From Flavobacterium salmonis (lineage in GTDB: Bacteria > Bacteroidota > Bacteroidia > Flavobacteriales > Flavobacteriaceae): DNA of 64,000 bases. The notes below the pieces were generated by a model. It was not told where the DNA came from, searched no databases, and was given only the letters and a program-made list of their open reading frames with translations. Numbering within the stretch: the stretch's first letter is position 1; each line of letters begins with the position of its first letter. A program made the translations under genes and the position numbers. Positions 55,542 through 64,000 of the stretch are shown in pieces. The stretch lies in assembly GCF_903819435.1 (NCBI RefSeq), contig NZ_CAIJDP010000060.1:62001-126000 (forward strand), written 5' to 3'.

Positions 55542-58042
55542 GAAATACCTCAAAAGCCGCCACATTGGAAAATAAATTTCCTTTACTGGCAGTAGAAAAC
55601 CATTGTATCCTTTCTAAGGATGCTGATATAACGGCATGTTTTCAGGTGCATTTACCCGAGCTGTTCACTGTAGCTTCTGCGGAATATGAAGCCATTCACT
55701 CCGCCTGGCATAAAGCAATTAAAACACTGCCAGATTTTACAGTGGTACACAAGCAGGATTGGTTTATTAAAGAAGACTATGCTCCAAAAATGGATCAGGA
55801 AGAAGTAAGTTTTTTAGGGAAATCCTATCAGCAGCATTTTAATGAACGCCCATTTTTGAATCATTACTGTTATCTCTTTTTGACCAAAACCACTAAAGAA
55901 AGAATGCGCACCCAGAGTAATTTCTCTTCCTTATGCAAGGGCACTTTAATACCAAAAGAAATTCGCGATAAAGAAACCATTCATCGTTTTATGGAAGCCG
56001 TATCACAATTTGAAAGAATTCTTAACGATTCGGGATTTGTAAAACTTACAAGGCTGAGCGAAGAAGAAATAGTCGGGACAGATGAAAAGCAGGGATTACT
56101 TGAGCAATATTTCACCCTCTCACGAGAATCCGGGACACCGATGCAGGACATTGTCCTGGGGACTGAAGAAGTACGCATCGGTAACAAAAGACTATGCCTG
56201 CACACCTTGTCCGACACAGATGATCTGCCCGGTACAGTATCGGCAGATACCCGTTACGAAAAGCTTTCCACAGACCGAAGCGACTGCCGATTGTCGTTTG
56301 CTGCTCCGGTAGGATTGTTATTGAACTGCAATCATATCTACAACCAATACTTGTTTCTGGATAACAGTGATGAGAACCTTAGAAAATTTGAGAAGTCTGC
56401 AAGGAATATGCATTCCCTGGCACGCTACAGCCGAAGCAACCAGATAAACAAAGAGTGGATTGAGCGTTACCTGAACGAGGCACATTCCTTCGGACTTTCT
56501 TCAATAAGAGCCCATTTCAATGTGATGGCATGGTCGGATGACCCCAGCGAATTAAAACAAGTAAGGAACGATACCGGGAGTGCACTTGCACTCATGGAAT
56601 GTAAACCAAGACACAACACTACCGATACAACAACCTTGTACTGGGCTGGTATTCCTGGCAATTCCGGTGATTTTCCAAGTGAGGAAAGTTTTTATACTTT
56701 CATCGAGCCTGCTTTATGCTTTTTTACAGAAGAAACCAATTATCAAAATTCACTATCGCCTTTCGGAATCAAAATGTCAGATCGTCTGACCGGAAATCCC
56801 ATCCATCTGGATATTTCCGACCTACCGATGAAAAAAGGAATTATTACCAACCGTAACAAATTCATATTGGGCCCTTCAGGAAGCGGGAAATCTTTCTTTA
56901 CCAACCACATGGTACGGCAGTATTACGAACAGGGAGCCCACGTGCTTTTGGTAGATACCGGAAACAGTTATCAGGGATTATGTGAACTTATCAAAAGTAA
57001 AACCAAAGCAGAAGACGGCGTGTACTTTACTTATACCGAGGACAATCCGATTGCCTTTAATCCTTTCTATACCGATGACGGGGTATTTGATATTGAAAAA
57101 CGAGAAAGTATCAAAACCCTGATACAGACGCTTTGGAAAAGAGATGATGAACCGCCAACCCGCTCGGAAGAGGTAGCACTTTCCAATGCTGTAAGCGGTT
57201 ATATCGAGCGAATCAAACAGGAAAATACAAAACCTTCATTCAATGGTTTTTATGATTATGTACGCACTGATTACCGCAAAGTATTGGAAGAAAAACAGGT
57301 CAGGGAAAAAGATTTTGATATTGCAAATTTTCTCAATGTACTGGAGCCTTACTACAAAGGCGGTGAATACGATTACCTGCTGAATTCAGAACAACAGCTG
57401 GATTTATTATCCAAACGCTTTATCGTATTTGAGATAGATGCCATCAAAGATCACAAAATCCTTTTCCCGATCGTAACGATTATCATTATGGAGGTTTTTA
57501 TCAATAAAATGAGAAGGCTCAAAGGTATCCGAAAGCTTATCCTGATTGAAGAGGCCTGGAAAGCGATAGCCAAAGAAGGTATGGCAGAATATATCCGCTA
57601 TTTATTTAAGACTGTGCGTAAATTTTTTGGAGAAGCCATTGTAGTGACTCAGGAAGTCGATGATATCATCCAGTCACCGATTGTCAAGGAAAGTATTATC
57701 AACAATTCCGACTGTAAGATCCTGCTGGACCAGCGCAAGTACATGAACAAGTTTGATGATATACAGGCCATGCTGGGTCTGACCGACAAGGAAAAAGCGC
57801 AGGTATTGTCCATCAACATGAACAATGACCCTTCGCGATTGTACAAAGAGGTCTGGATTGGACTGGGTGGAACACATTCTGCTGTATATGCCACCGAAGT
57901 AAGCCTTTGTGAATATCTCGCATATACCACTGAGGAAACCGAAAAACTCGAAGTGATGCAGCTTGCCCAAGAGCTGGGCGGCAATGTCGAACAAGCCATT
58001 AAGCGAATTGCCATCAGGCGGCGTGATCAGGCAAATCAATAA
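55538..58042 (+). CDS. traG: TraG, VirB4-type conjugation ATPase
   Basis: An 834-residue ATPase that powers assembly of the mating channel. The N-terminal half (about 1-400) is the VirB4 N-domain. Walker A is LGPSGSGKSFF near residue 447, and Walker B is LILIEEAWKA near 666, with VVTQEVDDII and DCKILLDQRK behind it. The ATG at 55538 overlaps the traF stop by 4 bases; an earlier start at 55487 is a shadow of traF. The family is clear. Confidence 0.95.
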   Translation: MRNTSKAATLENKFPLLAVENHCILSKDADITACFQVHLPELFTVASAEYEAIHSAWHKAIKTLPDFTVVHKQDWFIKEDYAPKMDQEEVSFLGKSYQQHFNERPFLNHYCYLFLTKTTKERMRTQSNFSSLCKGTLIPKEIRDKETIHRFMEAVSQFERILNDSGFVKLTRLSEEEIVGTDEKQGLLEQYFTLSRESGTPMQDIVLGTEEVRIGNKRLCLHTLSDTDDLPGTVSADTRYEKLSTDRSDCRLSFAAPVGLLLNCNHIYNQYLFLDNSDENLRKFEKSARNMHSLARYSRSNQINKEWIERYLNEAHSFGLSSIRAHFNVMAWSDDPSELKQVRNDTGSALALMECKPRHNTTDTTTLYWAGIPGNSGDFPSEESFYTFIEPALCFFTEETNYQNSLSPFGIKMSDRLTGNPIHLDISDLPMKKGIITNRNKFILGPSGSGKSFFTNHMVRQYYEQGAHVLLVDTGNSYQGLCELIKSKTKAEDGVYFTYTEDNPIAFNPFYTDDGVFDIEKRESIKTLIQTLWKRDDEPPTRSEEVALSNAVSGYIERIKQENTKPSFNGFYDYVRTDYRKVLEEKQVREKDFDIANFLNVLEPYYKGGEYDYLLNSEQQLDLLSKRFIVFEIDAIKDHKILFPIVTIIIMEVFINKMRRLKGIRKLILIEEAWKAIAKEGMAEYIRYLFKTVRKFFGEAIVVTQEVDDIIQSPIVKESIINNSDCKILLDQRKYMNKFDDIQAMLGLTDKEKAQVLSINMNNDPSRLYKEVWIGLGGTHSAVYATEVSLCEYLAYTTEETEKLEVMQLAQELGGNVEQAIKRIAIRRRDQANQ

Positions 58043-58070
58043 TAATTACTAATTTAAAAATCGAACAACA

Positions 58071-58703
58071 ATGAAAAAATTAATGTTTTTGGTGTATACG
58101 GCGCTTATCCTTGCCGCAGCACCTTCCGTAAAAGCTCAATTTGTAGTTACCGATCCGGCAAATCTGGCCTCAGGTATTCTCAACAGCGCCAATGAAATAG
58201 TACAGACCTCTAACACGGTATCCAATGTCGTCAAAAATTTCAAGGAAGTAGAAAAGGTATACAAGCAGGGCAAAGAATATTACGACAAACTCCAAGCGGT
58301 AAACAATCTGGTGAAAGATGCGCGCAAAGTGCAGCAGACCGTTCTGCTGGTGGGCGATGTATCGGAAATGTATGTAAAGAATTTTGGCAAAATGATGAAT
58401 GACCCCAATTTTTCTGCCCAGGAATTGACTGCTATTGCCAATGGCTATTCGGCACTTCTGGGAGAGAGTACCGAGCTGCTGAAAGAACTCAAACAGATTG
58501 TAAATTCCTCCAGCCTGTCACTTAATGACAAAGAGCGCATGGATATCATTGACCGTGTGTACAAAGAAGTCAAAGAATACCACAGCCTGGTGCGCTACTA
58601 TACCAATAAGAATATCTCGGTAAGCATTCTAAGGGCGAAAAAGCAGCACAATACCAAAAGAGTGCTGGAACTCTATGGAACACCAAACCAAAAATACTGG
58701 TAA
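58071..58703 (+). CDS. traI: TraI (DUF4141)
   Basis: A 210-residue periplasmic protein of the DUF4141 family with a signal peptide (LMFLVYTALILAAAPSVKAQ, cut near 23). The mature part is a long coiled coil (SNVVKNFKEVEKVYKQGKEY, LLKELKQIVNSS) ending RVLELYGTPNQKYW. Shape and place recall VirB5-like or lipid-contact subunits. It lies 28 bases after traG and 3 bases before traJ. Confidence 0.88.
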   Translation: MKKLMFLVYTALILAAAPSVKAQFVVTDPANLASGILNSANEIVQTSNTVSNVVKNFKEVEKVYKQGKEYYDKLQAVNNLVKDARKVQQTVLLVGDVSEMYVKNFGKMMNDPNFSAQELTAIANGYSALLGESTELLKELKQIVNSSSLSLNDKERMDIIDRVYKEVKEYHSLVRYYTNKNISVSILRAKKQHNTKRVLELYGTPNQKYW

Positions 58704-58706
58704 GCC

Positions 58707-59702
58707 ATGGAATTTAATAACCTTCATCAGGTACTGCGCTCTTTGTATGATGAGATGCTCCCGCTGTCCGCCGATATGGCGGCAGTGGCTAAAGGGGTGG
58801 CTGGTCTTGGAGCCTTGTTTTATGTGGCATTAAAAGTTTGGCAGGCACTCAGCCGTGCAGAGCCTATTGATGTTTACCCGCTGCTCCGCCCATTTGCTTT
58901 AGGGCTTTGTATCATGTTTTTTCCGACCGTTGTACTGGGAACCATCAATGCGGTCTTAAGTCCCGTGGTTACAGGTACCCACTCCATCCTCGAAGACCAA
59001 GTGCTTGACCTGAACGAGCTGCAGGCAAAAAAAGACCAGCTCGACCGCGAAGCAATGCTCCGCAACCCAGAAACTGCCTATTTGGTGTCAAACGAAGAAT
59101 TTGACAAAAAACTTGATGAATTAGGCTGGTCACCCGCCGATGTCGGGACAATGGCAGGACTGTATATGGACAGAGAGGCTTATAGGATAGAGAAAGCAAT
59201 AAAGGAATGGTTTCGCAATCTGCTGGAAATACTTTTTCAGGCAGCAGCACTCGTGATCGACACCATTCGAACTTTTTTTCTTATTGTCCTATCCATACTC
59301 GGACCAATAGCATTTGCCATATCGGTATGGGATGGGTTTCAATCGACACTCACGCAGTGGCTCAGCCGATATATCAGCGTTTATTTATGGCTTCCGGTAG
59401 CAGACCTGTTCAGTTCGATGCTTGCCAAGATACAATCGCTGATTGTTGAAAGGGATATTGAAATGCTTGCCGATCCGACTTTCATTCCCGATACCTCAAA
59501 CAGTATTTATATCATCTTTATGATTATCGGTATTGTGGGCTACTTCACTATTCCGACGGTGACGGGCTGGATCATCCAAGCCGGCGGTGCTGGAAACTTT
59601 ACCCGTAATGTCAACCAAACGGCTATGAAATCGGGAAATATTGCCGGAGCCGGAGCGGGTTCGGCAGTTGGAAATATCGGCGGCAGGCTGATAAGCAAAT
59701 AA
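58707..59702 (+). CDS. traJ: TraJ, VirB6-like membrane channel protein
   Basis: A 331-residue inner-membrane protein with five or six helices (about 20-45, 60-85, 170-200, 205-230 and 270-290) and a cytosolic loop near 95-160. The C-terminus is Gly/Ala-rich (GNIAGAGAGSAVGNIGGRL). It matches TraJ of CTnDOT and has the VirB6 look. It follows traI directly and precedes traK by 21 bases. Confidence 0.9.
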   Translation: MEFNNLHQVLRSLYDEMLPLSADMAAVAKGVAGLGALFYVALKVWQALSRAEPIDVYPLLRPFALGLCIMFFPTVVLGTINAVLSPVVTGTHSILEDQVLDLNELQAKKDQLDREAMLRNPETAYLVSNEEFDKKLDELGWSPADVGTMAGLYMDREAYRIEKAIKEWFRNLLEILFQAAALVIDTIRTFFLIVLSILGPIAFAISVWDGFQSTLTQWLSRYISVYLWLPVADLFSSMLAKIQSLIVERDIEMLADPTFIPDTSNSIYIIFMIIGIVGYFTIPTVTGWIIQAGGAGNFTRNVNQTAMKSGNIAGAGAGSAVGNIGGRLISK

Positions 59703-59723
59703 AACAACTAATTATTCAAGAAA

Positions 59724-60347
59724 ATGGAATTTAAAACGCTAAGAAATATCGAAAACAGTTTCAGGCAGATACGCCTGTATGCTATTGTGTTTGCAGTGCT
59801 CTGCACAGGTGTTGCAGGATATGCGGTATGGAAGTCCTACAGTTTTGCCGAGCAGCAGAGACAGAAAATTTATGTACTGGACAATGGGAAATCACTTATG
59901 CTGGCACTCGCTCAGGATGCCTCAATCAACCGTCCCGTCGAAGCACGGGAACACGTAAGGCGGTTCCATGAACTCTTCTTTACACTTGCTCCGGATAAAA
60001 ACGCGATTGAAAGCAATATGAAAAGGGCCTTTAATCTTGCCGATAAAAGTGCCTTTGACTATTACAAAGACCTTTCCGAGAAAGGATATTACAACCGTAT
60101 TATATCGGGCAATGTGCAGCAGCGCATCGAAATAGACAGTGTGTCCTGCAGCTTTGAGACCTATCCCTATTCAGTACATACCTATGCCAAACAGTTCATT
60201 ATCCGTTCAAGCAACGTGACAAAACGTAACCTGGTTACGTCCTGTTTTCTGGTAAACTCCGTCCGTTCGGACAATAACCCTCAAGGCTTCAATATCGAAA
60301 AGTTCGCCGTGAGGGAGAACAGGGATATTGAGGTCGTTAAACGCTAA
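59724..60347 (+). CDS. traK: TraK, VirB8-like protein
   Basis: A 207-residue protein with a short cytosolic start, one helix (residues 18-36, AIVFAVLCTGVAGYAVW) and a periplasmic VirB8-like fold (about 80-207, with RHFHELFFTLAPD-like and RSDNNPQGFNIEKF blocks). It is the scaffold type of subunit in the mating channel. In CTnDOT traL follows directly; here a 142-residue gene is placed between. Confidence 0.9.
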   Translation: MEFKTLRNIENSFRQIRLYAIVFAVLCTGVAGYAVWKSYSFAEQQRQKIYVLDNGKSLMLALAQDASINRPVEAREHVRRFHELFFTLAPDKNAIESNMKRAFNLADKSAFDYYKDLSEKGYYNRIISGNVQQRIEIDSVSCSFETYPYSVHTYAKQFIIRSSNVTKRNLVTSCFLVNSVRSDNNPQGFNIEKFAVRENRDIEVVKR

Positions 60348-60358
60348 ATTAAAAAGAT

Positions 60359-60787
60359 ATGAAACAGGTAATTGATTTAGAAACATTCTCAAAAAGCCTT
60401 TCGGATAAAGGCTATAATGGCTATTTCCATACGCAGTCTGCACATCCCGGCAGGTTAAAAGAAAGTATCAGTGACTATCTGGAAAGCTGCCAAAAAGGAA
60501 AGGAAGTTTTTTCTAACAGCGAGTTTACGGTCACCGGCTATCTTAAATGGACAGGTGATGAACACCCGAGAATTGAATGCCGTATGCGGGTGAAACATGA
60601 AAACGGAAATTTCGAGCTTCAAAAAATGGAAATAACCCAAAAAGACCAGTTCGGCCAGCTGTTAAAGCAATCGAAATTAGAAAATCTTTCAGTAGATACT
60701 ATGCCAAAAGCAAGTGAAGCAATTGCTATGGTTAGTGATGTGATTGAGCAGGAGACTGTGCCAGCCCGCAGGCATTTCAAGCTATAG
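60359..60787 (+). CDS. protein of unknown function between traK and traL
   Basis: A 142-residue cytoplasmic protein with no signal or membrane helix. The middle is beta-rich (EFTVTGYLKWTGDEHPRIECR, then RVKHENGNFELQKMEI), and the C-terminal 45 residues are helical. I do not recognise the family. It starts 11 bases after traK and ends 18 bases before traL, so it belongs to the tra operon. It is not part of the classical CTnDOT set between these two genes and may be a lineage-specific addition. The GYLKW segment recalls the GYLTFN unit of the DUF3945 protein, but the likeness is too short to use. Confidence 0.6.
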   Translation: MKQVIDLETFSKSLSDKGYNGYFHTQSAHPGRLKESISDYLESCQKGKEVFSNSEFTVTGYLKWTGDEHPRIECRMRVKHENGNFELQKMEITQKDQFGQLLKQSKLENLSVDTMPKASEAIAMVSDVIEQETVPARRHFKL

Positions 60788-60805
60788 CTAGAAAACAATA
60801 CGATT

Positions 60806-61093
60806 ATGAAAAATCTAAGAACCAATATGAGCGAGTGGTTTGACAGGCTGGATCAGCGCTGGCAGGCACTGCCAGTAGAAAAACAACACAGCTGTACACT
60901 ATACTTTTTTGCAGGATATGTACTGATTACTGCAGGGGTTATTTTTAAAACAGTACTCGATACCGCGGGATCCGATAATGATATGGAGATCAGGCATATT
61001 GAAAACCCTGCCCTGAAAAAGAAAGAAAGTCCTCCGACTTTAGGGGACAGTTTGATAACAATTCTAAAAAATAAAAATTATGAAGGAAAATGA
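60806..61093 (+). CDS. traL: TraL (DUF3989)
   Basis: A 95-residue membrane protein of the DUF3989 family. One helix (about 29-49, TLYFFAGYVLITAGVIF) separates a short acidic/aromatic cytosolic part (SEWFDRLDQRWQALP) from a charged tail. It overlaps the start of traM by 14 bases. Such small subunits brace the channel; the exact role is not known. Confidence 0.8.
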   Translation: MKNLRTNMSEWFDRLDQRWQALPVEKQHSCTLYFFAGYVLITAGVIFKTVLDTAGSDNDMEIRHIENPALKKKESPPTLGDSLITILKNKNYEGK

Positions 61094-62414
61094 AAAAAAG
61101 GTCAGCCTTCTTATTGAAGAAGGCGGCCAGAACAACACATCCAATCTTGCTGATGATCAAAAAAGCAAGCAGGAACGGCTTAAAAAACCACTGGTATTCG
61201 TTTTAATGGGCATCGTATTTTTAGGCTGTATGTACCTGATATTTAAACCGTCTTCCTCGAAAAAAGAAATCGAAAACATCGGACTGAACGATGCCGTACC
61301 GCAGGCAAGTGATGCAATAATGCAGGCAGACAAGCAAAAGGCCTACGAACAGGAGATGCTGGAAGAGAAAGACCAGGAAAAACAGAGTGCCCTTACCACG
61401 CTGTCAGACTATTGGAACCAGGACAATTCAGCCGATAACCCAACAGCGGCAGCAGCTGATGAGCAAGACCCGGACAATGGTACTGTCGGCGGTACTGGAA
61501 AACCCGGCAACCCGGCACTCAACAGCTATCGCAACGCACAAAGTACGCTAAGTTCTTTTTATCAGGACGATAACAGCGAAACACAGGAACTCCGCAGGAA
61601 GCTCGATGAGCTAAAGGAAAAGCTGGCTGAAAAGGAAGTGCCTGCCAGTGTAACGACAGCTGACCAACTGGCACTCATGGAGAAATCCTATCAGATGGCT
61701 GCCAAGTACCTTCCCTCAGGAACCGTTACCAATCAGGTCCCAAACAGCAATAGTATAAGTATTGTTACTCCTGCGGCAATACAGGAAGGAAATTTTGTAC
61801 CAGTGATCAAAGCAACAAAAAATACAGTATCATCGCTGTACCGCGAACCCAGCGATAGTACTTTTTGGGCAGAATGGAGCGGCGCCAGAAACCGCAGTTT
61901 TTATACGGCTGGTTCGTCCAGACAAGAGGTACAGCCAAAGAACAGCATCAAAGCCTGTGTGCAGCAAACGCAGACCATTATCAGTGAAAGCCTGGTACAG
62001 CTGCGTTTATTGGAACCTGCCCAGACTTCTGGCCGTATCATTCCCAAAGGTACCATCTTAACGGCTGCGGCTAAGATTCAGACAGGGCGTTTACAGCTAA
62101 AAGTTACTTCTATAGAAATCGACGGTACTATCATCCCTGTCGAAATCACAATCTATGACCTTGATGGACAGCAGGGTTTGTCTGTTCCTTATTCAGCGGA
62201 AATGAATGCCCTTAGCGAAATGACCGGCAATATGAGCCAGCAATCAGGAACAAGCCTGATGCTGACCCAATCGGCAGGACAGCAGATAGCTGCAGAGATG
62301 AGCAAAGGAGTGGTTCAGGGGATTTCCGGTTACTTCTCCAAAAAAGTAAGGACACCGAAAGTTACCCTAAAATCTGGGCATCAGGTTTTTCTTGTTTCAA
62401 AAAATAAAAAATAA
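61080..62414 (+). CDS. traM: TraM, VirB10-like channel protein
   Basis: A 444-residue protein with a short cytosolic tail, one helix (about 35-53, VFVLMGIVFLGCMYLIF), a long disordered Gln/Asp/Gly-rich linker with a coiled coil (about 165-190, ELRRKLDELKEKLAEKE) and a C-terminal VirB10-like beta domain (about 290-444). Key blocks are RIIPKGTILTAAAKIQTG and IYDLDGQQGLSVPY. It spans the periplasm and is the core strut of the channel. Confidence 0.92.
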   Translation: MKENEKKVSLLIEEGGQNNTSNLADDQKSKQERLKKPLVFVLMGIVFLGCMYLIFKPSSSKKEIENIGLNDAVPQASDAIMQADKQKAYEQEMLEEKDQEKQSALTTLSDYWNQDNSADNPTAAAADEQDPDNGTVGGTGKPGNPALNSYRNAQSTLSSFYQDDNSETQELRRKLDELKEKLAEKEVPASVTTADQLALMEKSYQMAAKYLPSGTVTNQVPNSNSISIVTPAAIQEGNFVPVIKATKNTVSSLYREPSDSTFWAEWSGARNRSFYTAGSSRQEVQPKNSIKACVQQTQTIISESLVQLRLLEPAQTSGRIIPKGTILTAAAKIQTGRLQLKVTSIEIDGTIIPVEITIYDLDGQQGLSVPYSAEMNALSEMTGNMSQQSGTSLMLTQSAGQQIAAEMSKGVVQGISGYFSKKVRTPKVTLKSGHQVFLVSKNKK

Positions 62415-62439
62415 TAGTAAACTTAAAATCAATAACATA

Positions 62440-63333
62440 ATGAAAAATCATTTAAAAACCTTTTGGGCTTTTGCCTTAATGATCGGCTCTATTGTGTCCT
62501 CTATGGCACAGGATGCTGTACAATCGCCACTTACTATGGGCGCTATACAGCCCTATCAGATGGAAGTAACTTATGATAAGACTTCCCATCTGATTTTCCC
62601 CACTGCCATCCGTTATGTGGATCTCGGAAGTGAATACCTGATTGCCGCAAAGGCTGAAGATGCAGAAAATGTGCTTCGTGTAAAAGCATCGGTAAGGGAG
62701 TTTGAAGCTGAAACCAATTTTTCGGTGATTACCGATGACGGCCGCTTTTACAGTTTCAACGTGTATTATAATCCTTCTCCGGAGACATTGGGCTACAGCC
62801 TTATCACCATGCAAAAGACAATGGATAAATCTGCCGCAAACGATGTGCTTTTTGAAGAGCTGGGCAATAATTCGCCGTCTCTGGCAGGACTGGTGCTGGA
62901 AACCATCTATAAAAAAGACAAACGTTTTGTAAAGCATATCGGGGCGAAAAGTTTTGGCATTCAGTTTATCCTGAAAGGAATTTACATCCATAATGGTAAA
63001 TACTATTTCCATACCCAGCTGGCAAACCGCACCAATGTTCCCTTTCAGATTGATTTTATCAATTTCAAAGTGGTGGATAAGAAAATAGCCAAACGCACCG
63101 TGATACAGGAAAGATCACTGATACCGCTTCGAACCTATAAGCCGCTGGATGAGATCGGCGCAAAAGCAAGCGAACAAAACGTGTTTTTGTTAGACCAATT
63201 TACCATGGCTGATGATAAAGTACTGCTGGTAGATATTTTCGAGAAAAACGGAGGCAGACACCAAACGCTTGCGGTAGAAAATTCGGATCTGATAAAAGCG
63301 CGACTCATTAATGATATGCACCTGAAATTTTAG
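62440..63333 (+). CDS. traN: TraN, VirB9-like channel protein (DUF4138)
   Basis: A 297-residue exported protein with a signal peptide (FWAFALMIGSIVSSMAQ) and a VirB9-like beta-sandwich. Blocks are TSHLIFPTAIRYVDLGSEYL, DDGRFYSFNVYYNP and the C-terminal SLIPLRTYKPLDEIGAKAS. The ATG at 62440 is used because an earlier start at 62392 overlaps traM and hides the signal. It partners TraM and probably TraO at the outer membrane. Confidence 0.92.
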   Translation: MKNHLKTFWAFALMIGSIVSSMAQDAVQSPLTMGAIQPYQMEVTYDKTSHLIFPTAIRYVDLGSEYLIAAKAEDAENVLRVKASVREFEAETNFSVITDDGRFYSFNVYYNPSPETLGYSLITMQKTMDKSAANDVLFEELGNNSPSLAGLVLETIYKKDKRFVKHIGAKSFGIQFILKGIYIHNGKYYFHTQLANRTNVPFQIDFINFKVVDKKIAKRTVIQERSLIPLRTYKPLDEIGAKASEQNVFLLDQFTMADDKVLLVDIFEKNGGRHQTLAVENSDLIKARLINDMHLKF

Positions 63334-63357
63334 TAATCCATTAAACGACAAAATAAA

Positions 63358-63918
63358 ATGAAAAAATATATCTATACCGTGATGCTTGTTTTGATGGGCA
63401 TCACAATAGCACAGGCACAACGCATGCTGGCAAAACAAAAAGGACTGGAAGTAAATGCAGGTGTATTATCCAATGATAAAATTGGCAATGATTATTACCT
63501 CAATATCGGTATGACCGTTAACGGAAAAAACGGCAATTACCTGCTTTGGGCATTGGAATACACGCACCAATACCACGATTATAAAAACCTCCGTATTCCG
63601 CAGGAAACCTATACCGCCGAGGGCGGGTACAGTTTTTTCCTATTGGGAGATGGACGTAAGAACATTACCCTCAATGCCGCAATAACCGGCGTAGCCGGTT
63701 ACGAAAGCATCAATCGGGGTGAAACTATATTGTATGACGGAGCGAAAATACTAAGCGGGGATAATTTTATCTTCGGAGCTGGGGGGCGTTTGACTATTGA
63801 AACCTACCTGTCAGACCGATTTGTGTTAGTGCTGCAGGGACGTGCAAAGGCTTTATGGGGTACGGATCTAAAGCAGTTCCGGCCATCTGCAGGTGTGGGA
63901 TTAAGGTTTAATTTTTAA
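63358..63918 (+). CDS. traO: TraO
   Basis: A 186-residue outer-membrane beta-barrel-like protein. A signal peptide (YTVMLVLMGITIAQA) is followed by alternating strands (YYLNIGMTVNGK, YLLWALEYTHQYHDYK, GLRFNF at the end, with a final aromatic residue). It matches TraO of Bacteroidetes elements and may hold the channel in the outer membrane. It follows traN after 24 bases. Confidence 0.85.
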   Translation: MKKYIYTVMLVLMGITIAQAQRMLAKQKGLEVNAGVLSNDKIGNDYYLNIGMTVNGKNGNYLLWALEYTHQYHDYKNLRIPQETYTAEGGYSFFLLGDGRKNITLNAAITGVAGYESINRGETILYDGAKILSGDNFIFGAGGRLTIETYLSDRFVLVLQGRAKALWGTDLKQFRPSAGVGLRFNF

Positions 63919-63929
63919 AACAAAAAACG

Positions 63930-64000
63930 ATGACAACATCTTTTAATAAGTTCAGAATAAAATTACTGCCGTTATTGCTGGCAGTGCTGATAAGCTCTGT
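63930..64000 (+). CDS. start of another tra gene, 3' partial
   Basis: An ATG at 63930, 12 bases after traO, opens a frame that reads TTSFNKFRIKLLPLLLAVLI and runs to the window edge, a typical export or lipoprotein signal. By position it is traQ (DUF3872) or a related lipoprotein rather than the primase traP, but only 23 codons are visible. Confidence 0.5.
   Translation, partial: MTTSFNKFRIKLLPLLLAVLISS

Noticed and set aside
62476..63012. 178-residue minus-strand gene over traN
   Set aside because: It is antisense to a clear traN gene within a co-linear operon.

Overview
The window looks like part of an integrative conjugative element (ICE) of the CTnDOT type, with cargo, from a low-GC member of the Bacteroidota. 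Flavobacteriia (Flavobacterium or Chryseobacterium relatives) fit best. Evidence: the Bacteroidetes-specific tra gene set in CTnDOT order, an RteC homologue, an Exc-type topoisomerase III, a SusC/SusD pair, a type IX secretion sorting domain, short Bacteroidetes-type lipoprotein signals and AT-rich intergenic DNA. I see no rRNA, tRNA, CRISPR array, integrase or transposase, so both ends of the element lie outside the window or are not recognisable in it. All calls come from reading the sequence; no database search was run.

Layout. 1-6.2 kb: the tail of an RHS/YD-type surface protein that stops early, an AraC regulator with a dienelactone-hydrolase-like enzyme, then a membrane-anchored TPR/AraC regulator. 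6.2-9.4 kb: a twin operator-like repeat, a lipoprotein, a small membrane protein, a second AraC regulator and RteC. 9.6-13.6 kb: the excision module (Xis-like helix-turn-helix protein, DUF3945 protein, topoisomerase III), closed by a very strong terminator. 14.2-25.2 kb: cargo made of SusC, SusD and an S9 peptidase, facing a MauE-type membrane protein, a four-cysteine exported small protein, an AraC regulator and a STAS-like protein. 25.4-31.2 kb: a DUF1896 protein and a 1774-residue methylase/helicase.

31.4-41.2 kb is a secreted-protein island: a duplicated exported protein, a Sel1-repeat protein with a type IX sorting domain, and two proteins that share an almost identical N-terminus but carry different catalytic C-termini (one cysteine-peptidase-like, one with a zinc HExxH motif). 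Each is followed by small exported proteins or lipoproteins. This is the layout of a polymorphic effector/immunity system and is the best candidate here for something undescribed. A transglutaminase-like protein and an O-antigen-ligase-like protein follow.

41.3-45.8 kb: coupling protein, relaxase and MobA on the minus strand, next to a hairpin-rich non-coding stretch that probably holds oriT. 45.8-64 kb: traA to traD, then a five-gene minus-strand operon inserted between traD and traE (GapS4a-like nuclease, GapS4b-like protein, NA37 nucleoid protein, Hsp90-like ATPase, AlbA_2 protein), which looks like a defence island. After it come traE, traF, traG, traI, traJ, traK, an extra gene, traL, traM, traN, traO and the start of another gene.

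Working together: RteC and the AraC regulators probably control excision; Xis-like, DUF3945 and Exc proteins excise the element; MobA, relaxase and coupling protein process oriT; TraE-TraO build the mating channel. Cargo supplies nutrient or peptide uptake, secreted effectors and defence.
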